Part shown: in pieces, positions 24,451 to 33,710 of the stretch | Layout: every line of letters begins with the position of its first letter | How positions within the stretch are numbered: the first letter of the stretch is position 1 | Source: Phycisphaerales bacterium | Lineage (GTDB): Bacteria > Planctomycetota > Phycisphaerae > Phycisphaerales > SM1A02 | Assembly (NCBI GenBank): GCA_028278245.1 | Contig: JANQEQ010000029.1 | Coordinates: 1 to 64,000, forward strand | Direction of reading: 5' to 3' | DNA: 64,000 nt | Position numbers and translations under genes: made by a program | Notes under the pieces: model-generated | What the model was told of the DNA's origin: nothing | The model's database searches: none | Seen by the model: only the letters and a program-made list of their open reading frames with translations

Positions 24451-25409
24451 TCGAGCACGCAGCGCTCCAACCAAAAGGCAAAGTTCAGCGGGTACTGAAA
24501 AACCAGGCCTTCAAATGGTTCTGCGTATGTTGCGCATCGGCGTCAGTGATCGTTCTTTGCGTGCTGCTCGGTTCCCTCATCAAGCAGGGCGTACATCATT
24601 TCGATTTAGACTTTTTCAAGAGTCCCCCCTCACGAAAACCGGTGAAAGCCGGTTTGGGTCCGGCGATGTGGGGCTCGGTATGGATCTGTGCCGTCTGTGC
24701 CTTGACCGCCTTACCCCTGGGAGTAGCCACAGCTATATTCCTCGAGGAATACAAACCGAAGAATCGCGTGGTGAAATGGCTGCACAATCTTCTACAGCTC
24801 AATATATCAAACCTCGCCGGAGTTCCTTCGATCGTCTACGGCATCATTGGACTGACCGCCTTTGTGCAGATGTTCGGCTTCATCGGCAATCTGAATGAAC
24901 CCGGATTCTCTTTCGGAACCCGAGAAGACTGGTATTACTTCCAGCTGCCCTTCGGTCGAGGTGTATTCGCCGGGGGTTTAACTTTGATGCTCGTGATCTT
25001 GCCGATTGTGATCGTATCTTCACAGGAAGCACTGCGGGCTGTTCCCAATTCACTGCGTGAGGGTGCTCTGGCGTGTGGTGCGACTAAATGGCAGATGATC
25101 TGGACGATGACGTTACCCGCCGCTATTCCCGGGATCATGACCGGCTCCATTCTTGCCATCAGCCGAGCCATCGGCGAAGCCGCCCCCATCCTCGTCATTG
25201 CAGGAATTGTGTTTATCCGCTTTACCCCGGCGCACCTGATGGATGAATTCACCGCCATGCCGCTGCAGATCTATGACTGGGCCGGTCGCCCGCAGGAAGA
25301 ATTCCACCGGGTGGCGGCAACTGGTATCCTCGTTCTCCTGGCGGTCCTACTTACGTTCAATGCTACGGCCGTATTTGTACGCCAGAAATTCCAGAAACCA
25401 CTCCAATGA
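24447..25409 (+). CDS. pstA: Phosphate ABC transporter permease PstA
   Basis: A 320-residue permease with an N-terminal cytoplasmic tail and about six TM segments. [20 protein letters not shown], then the EAA-type loop [20 protein letters not shown] and [19 protein letters not shown] are typical of PstA. The end segment (about residues 245-320) continues to a final TM. It overlaps the preceding pstC stop and the following pstB start, consistent with one transcript. Confidence 0.92.
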   Translation: MIEHAALQPKGKVQRVLKNQAFKWFCVCCASASVIVLCVLLGSLIKQGVHHFDLDFFKSPPSRKPVKAGLGPAMWGSVWICAVCALTALPLGVATAIFLEEYKPKNRVVKWLHNLLQLNISNLAGVPSIVYGIIGLTAFVQMFGFIGNLNEPGFSFGTREDWYYFQLPFGRGVFAGGLTLMLVILPIVIVSSQEALRAVPNSLREGALACGATKWQMIWTMTLPAAIPGIMTGSILAISRAIGEAAPILVIAGIVFIRFTPAHLMDEFTAMPLQIYDWAGRPQEEFHRVAATGILVLLAVLLTFNATAVFVRQKFQKPLQ

Positions 25410-26305
25410 ATGTTATGACATTAGAGATGAAATCAAGCACTGAACCAACTCAACCTGATACAGATGCAACGATGGACGTTGATTCATCAGTATCTGATAA
25501 ACAGGTGGAGCATAAACCAACTCCGGTGGTGGATGATGTGTTGGCGTCGGCGGAGACGACAATTACTGTTCGCGACTTTTGTTCGTGGTACGGCAGTTTT
25601 CAGGCGCTGCATGATCTTGACATTGATATCCCCGGCCGTCGCGTGACCGCTTTCATCGGACCCAGCGGTTGTGGTAAGAGTACGTTCCTACGCTGGATTA
25701 ATCGTATGAATGATCTCATCCCCGGCGCCCGTGCTTCCGGGACCTTGCGCCTGCACGATGATGATCTTCTTTCGCGCGCTATTGATGTCGTTGATCTGCG
25801 TCAGCGCGTCGGCATGGTGTTTCAGAAACCCAACCCGTTTCCCAAATCAATCTATGACAACGTTGCCTTCGGCCCGAAGTTACACTTCAGAATGAAACGA
25901 CAGGATCTGGATGAACTGGTGGAACAGAGCCTCCGTCGGGCAGCACTATGGGACGAAGTGAAAGATAGATTGAAAGATTCCGCTCTGGGACTATCCGGTG
26001 GACAGCAACAGAGATTATGTATTGCCCGCGCGATTTCGGTGGGGCCGGAAATATTGCTGATGGATGAACCGTGCTCGGCGCTGGATCCAAAATCAACGGC
26101 TCGCATTGAAGAACTTATTGCGGACTTGCGTGATCAATACACTATTATCATCGTGACGCACAACATGCAGCAGGCCGCACGTGTTTCTGATCTCACGGCC
26201 TATTTCTTTGAAGGTAAGCTCATTGAGAGTGGGGCAACAGATATGATCTTCACGCAGCCGACAAACAGCCACACGGAAGATTACATTTCTGGGCGCTTTG
26301 GTTAA
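25406..26305 (+). CDS. pstB: Phosphate ABC transporter ATP-binding protein PstB
   Basis: A 299-residue ATPase. Walker A is GPSGCGKST, the Q-loop is [16 protein letters not shown], the ABC signature is LSGGQQQR, Walker B is ILLMDEP and the H-switch follows in [20 protein letters not shown] and KPNPFP are features specific to PstB. The first 48 residues or so form an acidic, low-complexity extension, [20 protein letters not shown], longer than in most PstB; a later start would remove it. The start overlaps the pstA stop (ATGA). It powers phosphate import with PstC and PstA. Confidence 0.93.
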   Translation: MNVMTLEMKSSTEPTQPDTDATMDVDSSVSDKQVEHKPTPVVDDVLASAETTITVRDFCSWYGSFQALHDLDIDIPGRRVTAFIGPSGCGKSTFLRWINRMNDLIPGARASGTLRLHDDDLLSRAIDVVDLRQRVGMVFQKPNPFPKSIYDNVAFGPKLHFRMKRQDLDELVEQSLRRAALWDEVKDRLKDSALGLSGGQQQRLCIARAISVGPEILLMDEPCSALDPKSTARIEELIADLRDQYTIIIVTHNMQQAARVSDLTAYFFEGKLIESGATDMIFTQPTNSHTEDYISGRFG

Positions 26306-26360
26306 TTCATCGATAAGAGTAATATTATTGAACGTGTGAAATTTATTGGAGAAGGCCGCC

Positions 26361-27017
26361 ATGGCCATTGATTTACCAGCAGAACTCACCGGACTTCGAC
26401 GCGATATCCTCACCATGGGTGCTGCGGTGGAGAAGAGACTTAACAATGTTCTCACCGCACTACGTACACAAGATGTGGAACTCGCACAAACGGTTCGTCA
26501 TGGTGACCGCGCCATCGATGAGATGGAACTCGATATCGAGATGAAATGTCTGCACATTCTGGCCCTGTCTCAACCCGTGGCTGGTGATCTTCGTTTCATC
26601 CTGGCGGTTCTGAGAATCAACAACGACCTGGAACGGATCGGTGATCTCGCCAAGGGTATTTCCAAGCGTATTCTCGATATGTGTGAAAATGCAGCCATAC
26701 AGATCCCTGCACCTCTCCTTGAAATGAGTGAGCGTAGTGGTCGTATGACCGCTGAAGTCTTGAATGCACTGGCAGATGATGATGCCAAGGCCTGCCGTCG
26801 CATTCGACAGGACGATGATCGCATCGATGATCTGCAAAAAGAAGTATTTGCCTGGGTGCATGAAGAAATACCACGAGATGTTAACCACACCGAATCGGTT
26901 ATTGACATTCTGTCCATTTCCCGATCACTTGAACGCATTGCCGATCAAGCCAGTAATATTGCCGAGGATGTCATTTTCCTCGTCGAGGGTACGGTCGTTC
27001 GCCATAGCCGAGCTTGA
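26361..27017 (+). CDS. phoU: Phosphate signalling complex protein PhoU
   Basis: A 218-residue helical protein. ATG 26361 is preferred to TTG 26346, since GGAGAAGG precedes it at the right spacing. It consists of two three-helix PhoU repeats: residues about 8-95, with LALSQPVAGDLRFILAVLRI and NNDLERIGDLAKGIS, and about 110-205, with SISRSLERIADQASNIAEDV. The E/D-x-x-x-D metal-binding pattern is seen in both. PhoU connects Pst activity to PhoR. It closes the pst operon; a second PhoU homologue is at 52332. Confidence 0.92.
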   Translation: MAIDLPAELTGLRRDILTMGAAVEKRLNNVLTALRTQDVELAQTVRHGDRAIDEMELDIEMKCLHILALSQPVAGDLRFILAVLRINNDLERIGDLAKGISKRILDMCENAAIQIPAPLLEMSERSGRMTAEVLNALADDDAKACRRIRQDDDRIDDLQKEVFAWVHEEIPRDVNHTESVIDILSISRSLERIADQASNIAEDVIFLVEGTVVRHSRA

Positions 27018-27049
27018 TTGTGTTTAATGTTATTCAATTGATGACACAC

Positions 27050-27072
27050 GAAGCTATCGGCTTCAGGGTTTT
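27050..27072 (+). terminator. Weak terminator candidate after phoU
   Basis: CGAAGC pairs loosely with GCTTC around TATCG, then AGGGTTTT follows. The stem is only 5 bp, so this is a low-confidence call at the end of the pst operon. Confidence 0.3.
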
Positions 27073-27095
27073 ATGAACGAGATGGAATCCCCCCG

Positions 27096-27629
27096 ATGCC
27101 CCACGATGAAACCTACGACTGGTCGCAGTTTGAAGTCAATATGCTGTATAGCGCTGATCAAGCAGCAGTCTTCGATGCCTGGTCCACGTCAGGGGGCATG
27201 GAAAGCTTCTTTGCCCGGCGTTTCAATTACAAGAACACCAACAGCAGTGAGCGGTCTCCCACTGAAATAGCCGTGGGGGGAGACTCCTATTGGCTTGCAT
27301 TTCATCATCCCTCGGAACTTGAAGGAAAAGTGCTGGTATCTGTTCCGCCCCACCACTTCGCTTTCACCTTTGGCCAAATGCAAATCGATGTTCATCTTCA
27401 TCCACACGAACGCGGTACACACTTGCAGTTGATTCAAACAGGAATCCCCACCGATGAGAACGGCAAAAGCTCCAGCCACCTCAACTGCCGCTCCTGCTGG
27501 ATCTACTACCTGCTCAATTTACGTTCCGTATTGGAGCACGGCCACGACCTGCGCGATGTCGATCTGCCTGACAATCCTGTATCGATCCACATCCCCCATG
27601 ACTTTTTTGGGGGGTCTATTACAGACTGA
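27096..27629 (+). CDS. SRPBCC/AHSA1-like domain protein
   Basis: A 177-residue soluble protein that looks like the START-like ligand-binding fold of the SRPBCC superfamily. The N-terminal strand QFEVNMLYSADQAAVFDAWS is typical (sequence V-x-x-P/S-x-x-x-V/F-x-x-W). The rest includes LVSVPPHHFAFTFGQMQIDV, THLQLIQTGIP and a terminal helix (SCWIYYLLNLRSVLEHGHDL). Ligand and role are not apparent. It lies between the pst operon and the tmRNA, with no obvious partner. Confidence 0.65.
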   Translation: MPHDETYDWSQFEVNMLYSADQAAVFDAWSTSGGMESFFARRFNYKNTNSSERSPTEIAVGGDSYWLAFHHPSELEGKVLVSVPPHHFAFTFGQMQIDVHLHPHERGTHLQLIQTGIPTDENGKSSSHLNCRSCWIYYLLNLRSVLEHGHDLRDVDLPDNPVSIHIPHDFFGGSITD

Positions 27630-27678
27630 TAAACTGATACGTACCTCCCACAATCCATTAAATAAGATATTTAATGAA

Positions 27679-28026
27679 TGGAGCCGGGGGGAATCGAACC
27701 CCCGTGCCGAAGCAGTCAGCAAACTGCGTCTACACGCATAGTCGCCGAATTAATCTCGGCGCGATGAACCGCGGGCGACGGCGTTTCATCTTGCCATGAC
27801 AAACTGTTGTCTTATTCCTCCGCCGCTTGTCAGAGCTTTGGAACCAGCCCGATAGCTTCAGTCGCCGCCTCATCGGGCGTCGGGCGACGACCGTGCTACT
27901 TTATTTAAGCAGCAAGTGCATACTGCGGTGTGGCAGTTATTAATGTGCATCCTTTTTACGTGGCAAGGATGCTCCACGACGCGCAACAGCAAGCCTTCCC
28001 TGTCCGGTCGAATCCAATTCGGCCCC
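27679..28026 (-). ncRNA. ssrA: Transfer-messenger RNA (tmRNA)
   Basis: On the minus strand the RNA begins GGGGCCGAATTGGATTCGAC and ends GGGGGTTCGATTCCCCC then CGGCTCCA. The 5' GGGGCCG pairs with the 3' CGGCTCC to form the acceptor stem (with one G-U pair), and the T arm carries GTTCGATTC. About 348 nt is normal length. The tag open frame lies at 27905-27934 with resume codon GCC and translates to ATPQYALAA then stop TAA. The terminal CCA is not encoded and must be added after transcription. tmRNA rescues stalled ribosomes with SmpB. Confidence 0.93.
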
Positions 28027-28203
28027 AATTGTCAAAGAGCAGATGATGTTTGTAGCACCACTTCTCTAGTGTACCTGCCAAAACAACTTCGGTCGAGAAA
28101 TTTCGAATCTAAAGCGGTTCACCACCCTTTCCCGTACAATTCTTCCGGTTGTACGTTCAAAATTTCATTCTCGTCCCCCGTGAAATTGAACCAGGGGTGA
28201 AAC

Positions 28204-28851
28204 ATGACGGCAGAGTACGATGACGCATACCGCCAAGCCACAGACTACTTTGGGCAGGAACCGGATCAGTTGCTGGTGCAATTCGTCGACCAGATTGATG
28301 CTAATCTGCCGGTGCTGGACATCGGATCGGGGCAGGGGCGCCACGCGCTATACCTGGCACAGCGAGGAATTGAGGTCGATGCCATCGATCCCTCGGAGGA
28401 GGCGGTGCAAACCCTCGCGGATCTCGCCGTTGAAAATCATCTTCCCATCAACTCGATGCAGGCAGACTTTACAACATTTGAAAGTGAACGTGCATCCTAC
28501 GGCGCGGTGCTGGTCTTTGGTCTCATCCCGATTTTGACCTGGGAGCAGATCGACGTTCTTTCCCGACAGCTTGATCAGTGGACTCAGCCGGGGAGTCTGG
28601 CGTTCATCACCGCGTTCTCCACGGAAGATGAATCACTCACGAAATACTCTCAACAAGGCACAGCACTGGGGAAAAACTCCTTGCCCGATGGAAAAGGCGG
28701 CGTGCGGACCTACATCGAACCGGGTGAACTTCCCACCCTGTTCAATTACAAGAAGCTGATCCATCACTGGGAGGGATTGGGGCCGGAACATCGACACGGA
28801 GACGGCCCGCTCCACCGCCACGCCTGGATCGAAATCGTGTTGCAGTATTGA
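28204..28851 (+). CDS. SAM-dependent methyltransferase (class I, TehB-like)
   Basis: A 215-residue protein with the SAM-binding glycine motif VLDIGSGQGRHALYLAQRG (motif I) at about residues 37-55, then EVDAIDPS (motif II), QADFTTF (motif III) and the later GAVLVFGLIPILTW. The order of motifs and the length are typical of Rossmann-fold methyltransferases of the tellurite-resistance/TehB type. The C-terminal end (HRHAWIEIVLQY) matches that subgroup. Substrate is not known. It starts at ATG 28204 and lies 177 bp from the tmRNA 5' end, so the divergent promoters are here. Confidence 0.8.
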   Translation: MTAEYDDAYRQATDYFGQEPDQLLVQFVDQIDANLPVLDIGSGQGRHALYLAQRGIEVDAIDPSEEAVQTLADLAVENHLPINSMQADFTTFESERASYGAVLVFGLIPILTWEQIDVLSRQLDQWTQPGSLAFITAFSTEDESLTKYSQQGTALGKNSLPDGKGGVRTYIEPGELPTLFNYKKLIHHWEGLGPEHRHGDGPLHRHAWIEIVLQY

Positions 28852-28956
28852 TATGCGTTACTGTTTTTCATATGAGGATTTGAATTTACAATAGTGTCAT
28901 CAACAGTTTCTCCGGTGGAATCTCTCACTTCGCACATCAAATTGGAAGAAAGAAAC

Positions 28957-29334
28957 ATGTTCTGCACGGCAATCAATTGTATGGATGGAAGAGTCCAGTC
29001 CCCGGTAGCCAAGTTCATGAAGAAACGGTTCGGCATGAAATATGTTGATACCGTCACCGAGGCCGGTCCGGTCAAAATTCTGGCTGATCAAGCGCCGCCG
29101 GAATTATTGAATTCGATCATGAAGCGATTGGAGATCTCCGTGGGCGTGCATGAATCGCGCGCGATCGCGATCGTCGGCCACCATGATTGTGCGGGCAATC
29201 CTGTTCCCAGGGAAAAGCAATTGCAGCAACTCCAGGCAGCGCGCAAGGTGATTGTTGGCCGATTCCCTGAAGCTGAAGTGATTTTGCTATGGGTTGATGA
29301 GCAATGGAATGCGGTGGAAGTGCCGGTTGAGTAG
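28957..29334 (+). CDS. Small beta-carbonic-anhydrase-like protein
   Basis: A 125-residue protein starting at ATG 28957 with GGAAGAAAG upstream; the longer frame from 28894 is less likely. The N-terminus MFCTAINCMDGR contains C-x-D-x-R, and GHHDCAGNP contains H-x-x-C, the usual zinc-ligand layout of beta-carbonic anhydrases (Cys, then His and Cys). The protein is much shorter than canonical beta-CA (about 200 residues). It ends at VILLWVDEQW. Family members like this are annotated as carbonic anhydrase, although activity is unproven. Confidence 0.7.
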   Translation: MFCTAINCMDGRVQSPVAKFMKKRFGMKYVDTVTEAGPVKILADQAPPELLNSIMKRLEISVGVHESRAIAIVGHHDCAGNPVPREKQLQQLQAARKVIVGRFPEAEVILLWVDEQWNAVEVPVE

Positions 29335-29374
29335 TATCCATTGAGGCAGAGAAGATCAGTCCCGATGGAGTGGG

Positions 29375-30061
29375 ATGATGGTTGATTATTACGAGGAAAA
29401 ACTTTATGCAGAGCGCTTGAAGTTTTGTTATGACATTGCGCCACCGCGCGCGCAACAATATCTCCAGGCGGAGATTGATTACGTACGCCAATTTCTCAAG
29501 CCGACCGATCAACTCCTGGAACTCGGGTGCGGTTACGGGAGAATACTGGAGCAGTTGGCTCCGCATGTTGCCTCAGCCGTGGGCATCGATACCTCAGTTG
29601 ACAGTATCAAACTGGCGCGCGAGCAACTGCATCATCTTTCGAATTGTCAATTTCATGAGATGGATGCGATTAACCTGAGCTTTCCTGATCGGTCATTTGA
29701 TATTGTGTTATGTCTGCAGAATGGGATCTCCGCGTTTCATGTCGATCCGCTGGCATTGATGAAGGAAGCAATTCGAGTCACACGCCCCGGTGGGACCATC
29801 TTTTTTTCTTCATATGCGAAAGCGTTCTGGAACGATCGCCTAGAGTGGTTCCGTCTGCAGGCAAAACATGGCCTGCTCGGTGAGATTGATGAAAACGCCA
29901 CCGGTGACGGCGTGATTGTGTGCGAGGATGGCTTCCGAGCAACGACCTTTACCGCGGATCAATTCCAGGCGCTGGCAAATCGATGCGAGGTCAAAGCGCA
30001 AATCACTGAAGTAGATCATTCCAGTGTGTTTTGCATGATCTACGTTCCCAAACGGGGATAA
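29375..30061 (+). CDS. SAM-dependent methyltransferase (class I)
   Basis: A 228-residue protein. The SAM-binding motif LLELGCGYGRILEQLAPH lies at about residues 46-63, followed by AVGIDTS, then CQFHEMDAINLSFPDRSFDI, and the motif VTRPGGTIFFSSYAKAFW. This is the Methyltransf_25/11 pattern. There are two possible adjacent ATG starts (29375 and 29378) after GGAG. It is 40 bp downstream of the carbonic-anhydrase-like gene. Substrate unknown. Confidence 0.8.
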   Translation: MMVDYYEEKLYAERLKFCYDIAPPRAQQYLQAEIDYVRQFLKPTDQLLELGCGYGRILEQLAPHVASAVGIDTSVDSIKLAREQLHHLSNCQFHEMDAINLSFPDRSFDIVLCLQNGISAFHVDPLALMKEAIRVTRPGGTIFFSSYAKAFWNDRLEWFRLQAKHGLLGEIDENATGDGVIVCEDGFRATTFTADQFQALANRCEVKAQITEVDHSSVFCMIYVPKRG

Positions 30062-30090
30062 CCCGTACAATATGGTTAATGGTGGTGGCT

Positions 30091-30654
30091 ATGAAATTCA
30101 TCGTTGGCAATGGGACAGTCATTCACAATCCAACAAGTGATCAGATTGCAGAAACACTTCGGGATCTACCCGGTGGACGAGATTCTTTCGTCGTGCTTGA
30201 GGCTTCAAGTCAGTTCTTTGTTCAGTGTGCAGGCAGTGAAAAAGAAAAATTTCTCATTGAATACTGCGAGGGAGATAATACTTTTCGTGCAATTGATGAA
30301 AACTGTAGTCTTGAACTAGTTACTGAAGCACTACAACGCTACGCTTTTGCCGATGCCGATTGGGGTGATACGCTAGAATGGTCGCCATTCGAGTATGAAG
30401 CCCCGGATCCTTCGGAGGATACGGGCCTATCACCCATGAAGCGTGAAAAGCTCGTTGATTACCATACCAGGACAATTGTCTTGGGACGGAGTTGGATCCT
30501 CAAAACAATTTCTATTCTAATTGCGATTCTAGTAATCGTTCAATTTGTAAAATCTGGATGGGGATTGGGAATAGGAATTCCCATTTTAATTTGTGTCGCA
30601 TGCTGGATCTATGGTTCGCGCAGTAATGCAGAGAAACGGGGCTATCGACACTGA
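30091..30654 (+). CDS. Uncharacterised protein with C-terminal membrane hairpin
   Basis: A 187-residue protein starting at ATG 30091 after GGTGGTGG; the open frame continues upstream to 30031. The soluble part (about 1-115) has INPTS-type start (VIHNPTSDQIAETLRDLPGG), FVVLEASSQFFVQCAG and FLIEYCEGD. It resembles small domains of the Imm1-like or SMI1-like style seen beside secreted toxins, but I cannot assign it. Two hydrophobic stretches at about 138-175 (ISILIAILVIVQFVKSGWGL and IGIPILICVACWIYG) form a C-terminal hairpin. It converges on the ABC-2 permease gene with a gap of 8 bp. Confidence 0.55.
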   Translation: MKFIVGNGTVIHNPTSDQIAETLRDLPGGRDSFVVLEASSQFFVQCAGSEKEKFLIEYCEGDNTFRAIDENCSLELVTEALQRYAFADADWGDTLEWSPFEYEAPDPSEDTGLSPMKREKLVDYHTRTIVLGRSWILKTISILIAILVIVQFVKSGWGLGIGIPILICVACWIYGSRSNAEKRGYRH

Positions 30655-30662
30655 GCAGAGAT

Positions 30663-32003
30663 CTACACCACTTCCCACCGGCGGGCGACATTGCGGGCAA
30701 TGATCAGGAACACGAGCGTCATCCCCACCAGCACAGCAACCTGGGGCCAGAGCGCCAGCAGTGACTGCGCGAGCGTATGATCAGGATTTTCATACCAGAA
30801 CACTTTGAGAAAGCCATCCAGCGCCCAGCCGTTGAAGGTGAACAGCGCCACCGTATCCATGAACGCGGGCATGATGAACCGCGGCACCATGCTCCCCCCC
30901 AATGCGGACATGATCAGAATGATGATGGTTGACAGGCTGGAGAGTTGTGCGTGACTGCGACAAAGGGTCGCCAGCACAATGCCGAACGATGCTGCGGCGG
31001 CTCCGGTGGAGACCATCATCACGATGCAGCCGAACAGATGGTTCGGCGTCCACAGATCGAGGCCGAAGATGAAAGCGCCCCAGAGGAACATCACTGCGAT
31101 TTGGGCCATCCCCATCACCCAGAAGAACGCCCACTTGCTCATGAGCAATGTGCCCATCCCTACATTGGTGCTGAGCAAGCGTTCCAACGTGCCGGTCTCT
31201 TCCTCTTCCAGGATCGCCCCCCCGGCACCGGCCATGGAAAAGAGCAGGAACATGACGCTGATCCCCGCCGCGTAATAAGAAACCATGTCGGGCTCTTCAT
31301 CTTCACGCGCGGCGATACTGCGCACCTGTACCAATCCCTGGAAACCGGCATCATCATCGGTGGTTTCATCGTCAGCCGGTGCTGAGTCTGACTCATCATC
31401 AAGTTCATCCCACGAACGCTCCCCGCTGAGGTAAGGCCGAATCGTATCCACCGCCTGTTGTTGTTGCGGGGTCAATCCGCCGCCGAAGATCGACAGTTGT
31501 TCCAGCCCGTGATCCATGAGCATATCGGGTGCAGCTTGCATTGCAGCTGCCTGCATCAATCCGGCGATTGAGTGCTGCGCAAATGGATTTGCCGCATCGT
31601 AGATCAGATCAATCGGTTCACCTTCACCGGTAAAGCTGCCGAATGATTCACCGAATCCCTGAGGAATGATGATAGCCGCAGGGACATTCCCCGCCTGCAC
31701 ATTTCGCCGGGCAGCATCCCGATCGAACGGTTGAGGATCGGGATTCTCTTCCGTGGCTGACGGTTGACGAATCACCCGCAGCGCATCCAGTTCGCCCACG
31801 GCCTCAATAAATCGTGCACTCGTTTCGGATTGATCCTCATCGACGACGATCACCCTCAACTTACCGCTCCCGCCACCGCTCATGCCTCCGAAGATAAATG
31901 CAAAGATCGTGAAGAAAATTATGGGCAGCAGAAAAGTCAATATCAAAGCGACTCGGTCGCGCTTGAGGTTCAGCCAGTTCATGTGCAGGAGGGTCTTGAT
32001 CAT
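30663..32003 (-). CDS. ABC-2 type exporter permease
   Basis: A 446-residue permease. One TM segment lies at about residues 20-40 ([20 protein letters not shown]), a large extracytoplasmic domain spans about 42-245, with an acidic low-complexity stretch ([20 protein letters not shown]), and the remaining five TM segments run from about 250 to 440. [20 protein letters not shown] is the typical coupling segment of the ABC2_membrane_3 family. Its start overlaps the stop of the ATPase gene upstream (ATGA), so it forms an exporter with that protein. Substrate unknown. Confidence 0.87.
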   Translation of the reverse strand: MIKTLLHMNWLNLKRDRVALILTFLLPIIFFTIFAFIFGGMSGGGSGKLRVIVVDEDQSETSARFIEAVGELDALRVIRQPSATEENPDPQPFDRDAARRNVQAGNVPAAIIIPQGFGESFGSFTGEGEPIDLIYDAANPFAQHSIAGLMQAAAMQAAPDMLMDHGLEQLSIFGGGLTPQQQQAVDTIRPYLSGERSWDELDDESDSAPADDETTDDDAGFQGLVQVRSIAAREDEEPDMVSYYAAGISVMFLLFSMAGAGGAILEEEETGTLERLLSTNVGMGTLLMSKWAFFWVMGMAQIAVMFLWGAFIFGLDLWTPNHLFGCIVMMVSTGAAAASFGIVLATLCRSHAQLSSLSTIIILIMSALGGSMVPRFIMPAFMDTVALFTFNGWALDGFLKVFWYENPDHTLAQSLLALWPQVAVLVGMTLVFLIIARNVARRWEVV

Positions 32004-32938
32004 TCTCTCAACTCCCGGCCGGTGAGATGCAGAAATACCGCCTGTAACGTCGGCGCTTCAATGTGCAGATTCATAACTTCAGCCCCGCACTCTTTGATGC
32101 TGGTGAGCAATCCGGGCAATTCATCGGAGACGTTCTCGACCTGACGACTGAACGTGCCATTTTCTCCTTTCTTCCATCCCTGCTGCTCGAGCGTGTTCAG
32201 CGATTCGCCTTTCAACTGGCAGATGACTTGCCGTTGTGTGCCGATCGTTTGCTGCAACAGTTCATCGAAAGTGCCGGTCGCAATCATCTTGCCGTGGTCG
32301 ATGATGGTAATGCGCTGGCTGACCTGCTGGGCTTCATCGAGTTGATGTGTCGTCAGGAGCAGAGATGCACCTTTTCGGTGAAGCTCACCCAGCATGTCCC
32401 AGATGCGTTGTCGACTCTGCGGATCGACCCCCACCGTCGGTTCATCGAGCAGAATGACCTCCGGTTGATGCAGCACACCACAGGCAATATTGAGCCTGCG
32501 TTTCATGCCACCGGAAAATCGCTTGATCGGTTCCTTGGCGCGCTGATCCAGACCGGTCCAGGAGAGCGCCCATTCTACCCTTTGCTGTAGATCCTTACCT
32601 GACAGGCCGTGGAGTGTTCCGAAGGCCCGCATATTCTCCACTGCGGTCATGAGGGGATACAGGGCGATTTCCTGGGGCACGATGCCCAACTTCGATCGAG
32701 CCCCGCGCGACCCGGTTGATCCATTGAGATTTTCCCCCAACAAGGTCACGGCACCCTGATCCAGGCGCACGCGCCCGGCTATGGTGCGCACCAGTGTTGT
32801 CTTGCCCGCTCCATTGGGGCCCAACAGTGCCTGCCACTCCCCCTGTTGCAATGATAATTCAGCTCCCGCCAGCGCTTGGGTCTGATCAAAGCGCTTATGC
32901 GCATTGTCAATTTTCAGAACCGTGGACATATTTATCAT
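32000..32938 (-). CDS. ABC transporter ATP-binding protein
   Basis: A 312-residue ATPase of the drug/lipid exporter (CcmA/NatA-like) class. Walker A is GPNGAGKTT, the signature is FSGGMKRRL, Walker B is VILLDEP and the D-loop GVDPQSRQ follows. The C-terminal region of about 90 residues (SLNTLEQQGWKKGENGTFSR) is the variable extension of this class. An alternative start 3 codons later (MSTVLKI) is possible. It is upstream of the partner permease in an operon. Confidence 0.88.
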   Translation of the reverse strand: MINMSTVLKIDNAHKRFDQTQALAGAELSLQQGEWQALLGPNGAGKTTLVRTIAGRVRLDQGAVTLLGENLNGSTGSRGARSKLGIVPQEIALYPLMTAVENMRAFGTLHGLSGKDLQQRVEWALSWTGLDQRAKEPIKRFSGGMKRRLNIACGVLHQPEVILLDEPTVGVDPQSRQRIWDMLGELHRKGASLLLTTHQLDEAQQVSQRITIIDHGKMIATGTFDELLQQTIGTQRQVICQLKGESLNTLEQQGWKKGENGTFSRQVENVSDELPGLLTSIKECGAEVMNLHIEAPTLQAVFLHLTGRELRE

Positions 32939-32969
32939 CCCGGAATGAGATTACTAATTCTCAGCAGCG

Positions 32970-33566
32970 TTACCGATCCTGCAACGGCTTTACGATATTG
33001 CACACCCGGTCGAACACTTCCTCAATTGTTCCTATCGCATCGATATCCAGGATGAGCTTCGTGTCATACTGCTGTAGTACCGGTGCGGTTTCGCGCTCAT
33101 AAACATCAAAGCGATTGCGGATCACATTTTCGTCCGCGTCGTCGTGGCGACCTTCCTTTTCGGCGCGCAGTTTCATGCGCTGCACCATATCGTTCAGGTC
33201 CGGTGCCACCAAGTGTACGATCGCCAACGGCTGAATGAGATCCTGGAGCATCTTCGCCTGGGGTACGGAGCGCGGCATGCCGTCGAGCAGCAAAATGTCA
33301 TGGCTGGGACTGTAGATTCCGCTTTTCACCATTCCCGCCACATGATCATGCCAGAGCTCAATCGTCAGATCATCCGGCACCAGTTCTCCCCGGGATGAGT
33401 AATGCAGGAATTTCCGGCCAAGCTCAGATTCCTTATCCAGTGAACGGAAGATATCACCCGTGGCCAGATGAATGAAACCGTCTATCTCACCCAGGAGTTT
33501 CCCCTGTGTTCCTTTGCCGGTCCCGGGCGCTCCAAACAGCAGAATGCAGGTGTAACGATCAGCCAT
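32970..33566 (-). CDS. adk: Adenylate kinase-type nucleoside monophosphate kinase
   Basis: A 198-residue protein starting at ATG 33566, supported by GTGGAG eight bases upstream. The P-loop is GAPGTGKGTQG (residues about 12-22), the NMP-binding segment includes HLATGDIFRSL, and DGMPRSVPQAKML is the DG-x-PR motif. LID residues R-H-D-D-A-D-E-N-V-I-R-N-R-F (about 145-160) correspond to the short, zinc-free lid. The length is typical of short Adk, but UMP/CMP specificity cannot be excluded. It probably interconverts AMP, ADP and ATP. It diverges from recJ. Confidence 0.82.
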   Translation of the reverse strand: MADRYTCILLFGAPGTGKGTQGKLLGEIDGFIHLATGDIFRSLDKESELGRKFLHYSSRGELVPDDLTIELWHDHVAGMVKSGIYSPSHDILLLDGMPRSVPQAKMLQDLIQPLAIVHLVAPDLNDMVQRMKLRAEKEGRHDDADENVIRNRFDVYERETAPVLQQYDTKLILDIDAIGTIEEVFDRVCNIVKPLQDR

Positions 33567-33710
33567 GTTCACGACTCCACATCGGATATCAGAAATGAGC
33601 CAGACTCCAGCGGTCGAAAATGCGAATGTAACACAGATGAAAGGAACGTGCTATTGACGTTTGCAGCTGGGTATGCGGACATCTGATCCTCTCCGCTGGC
33701 GTTGAGTGCA

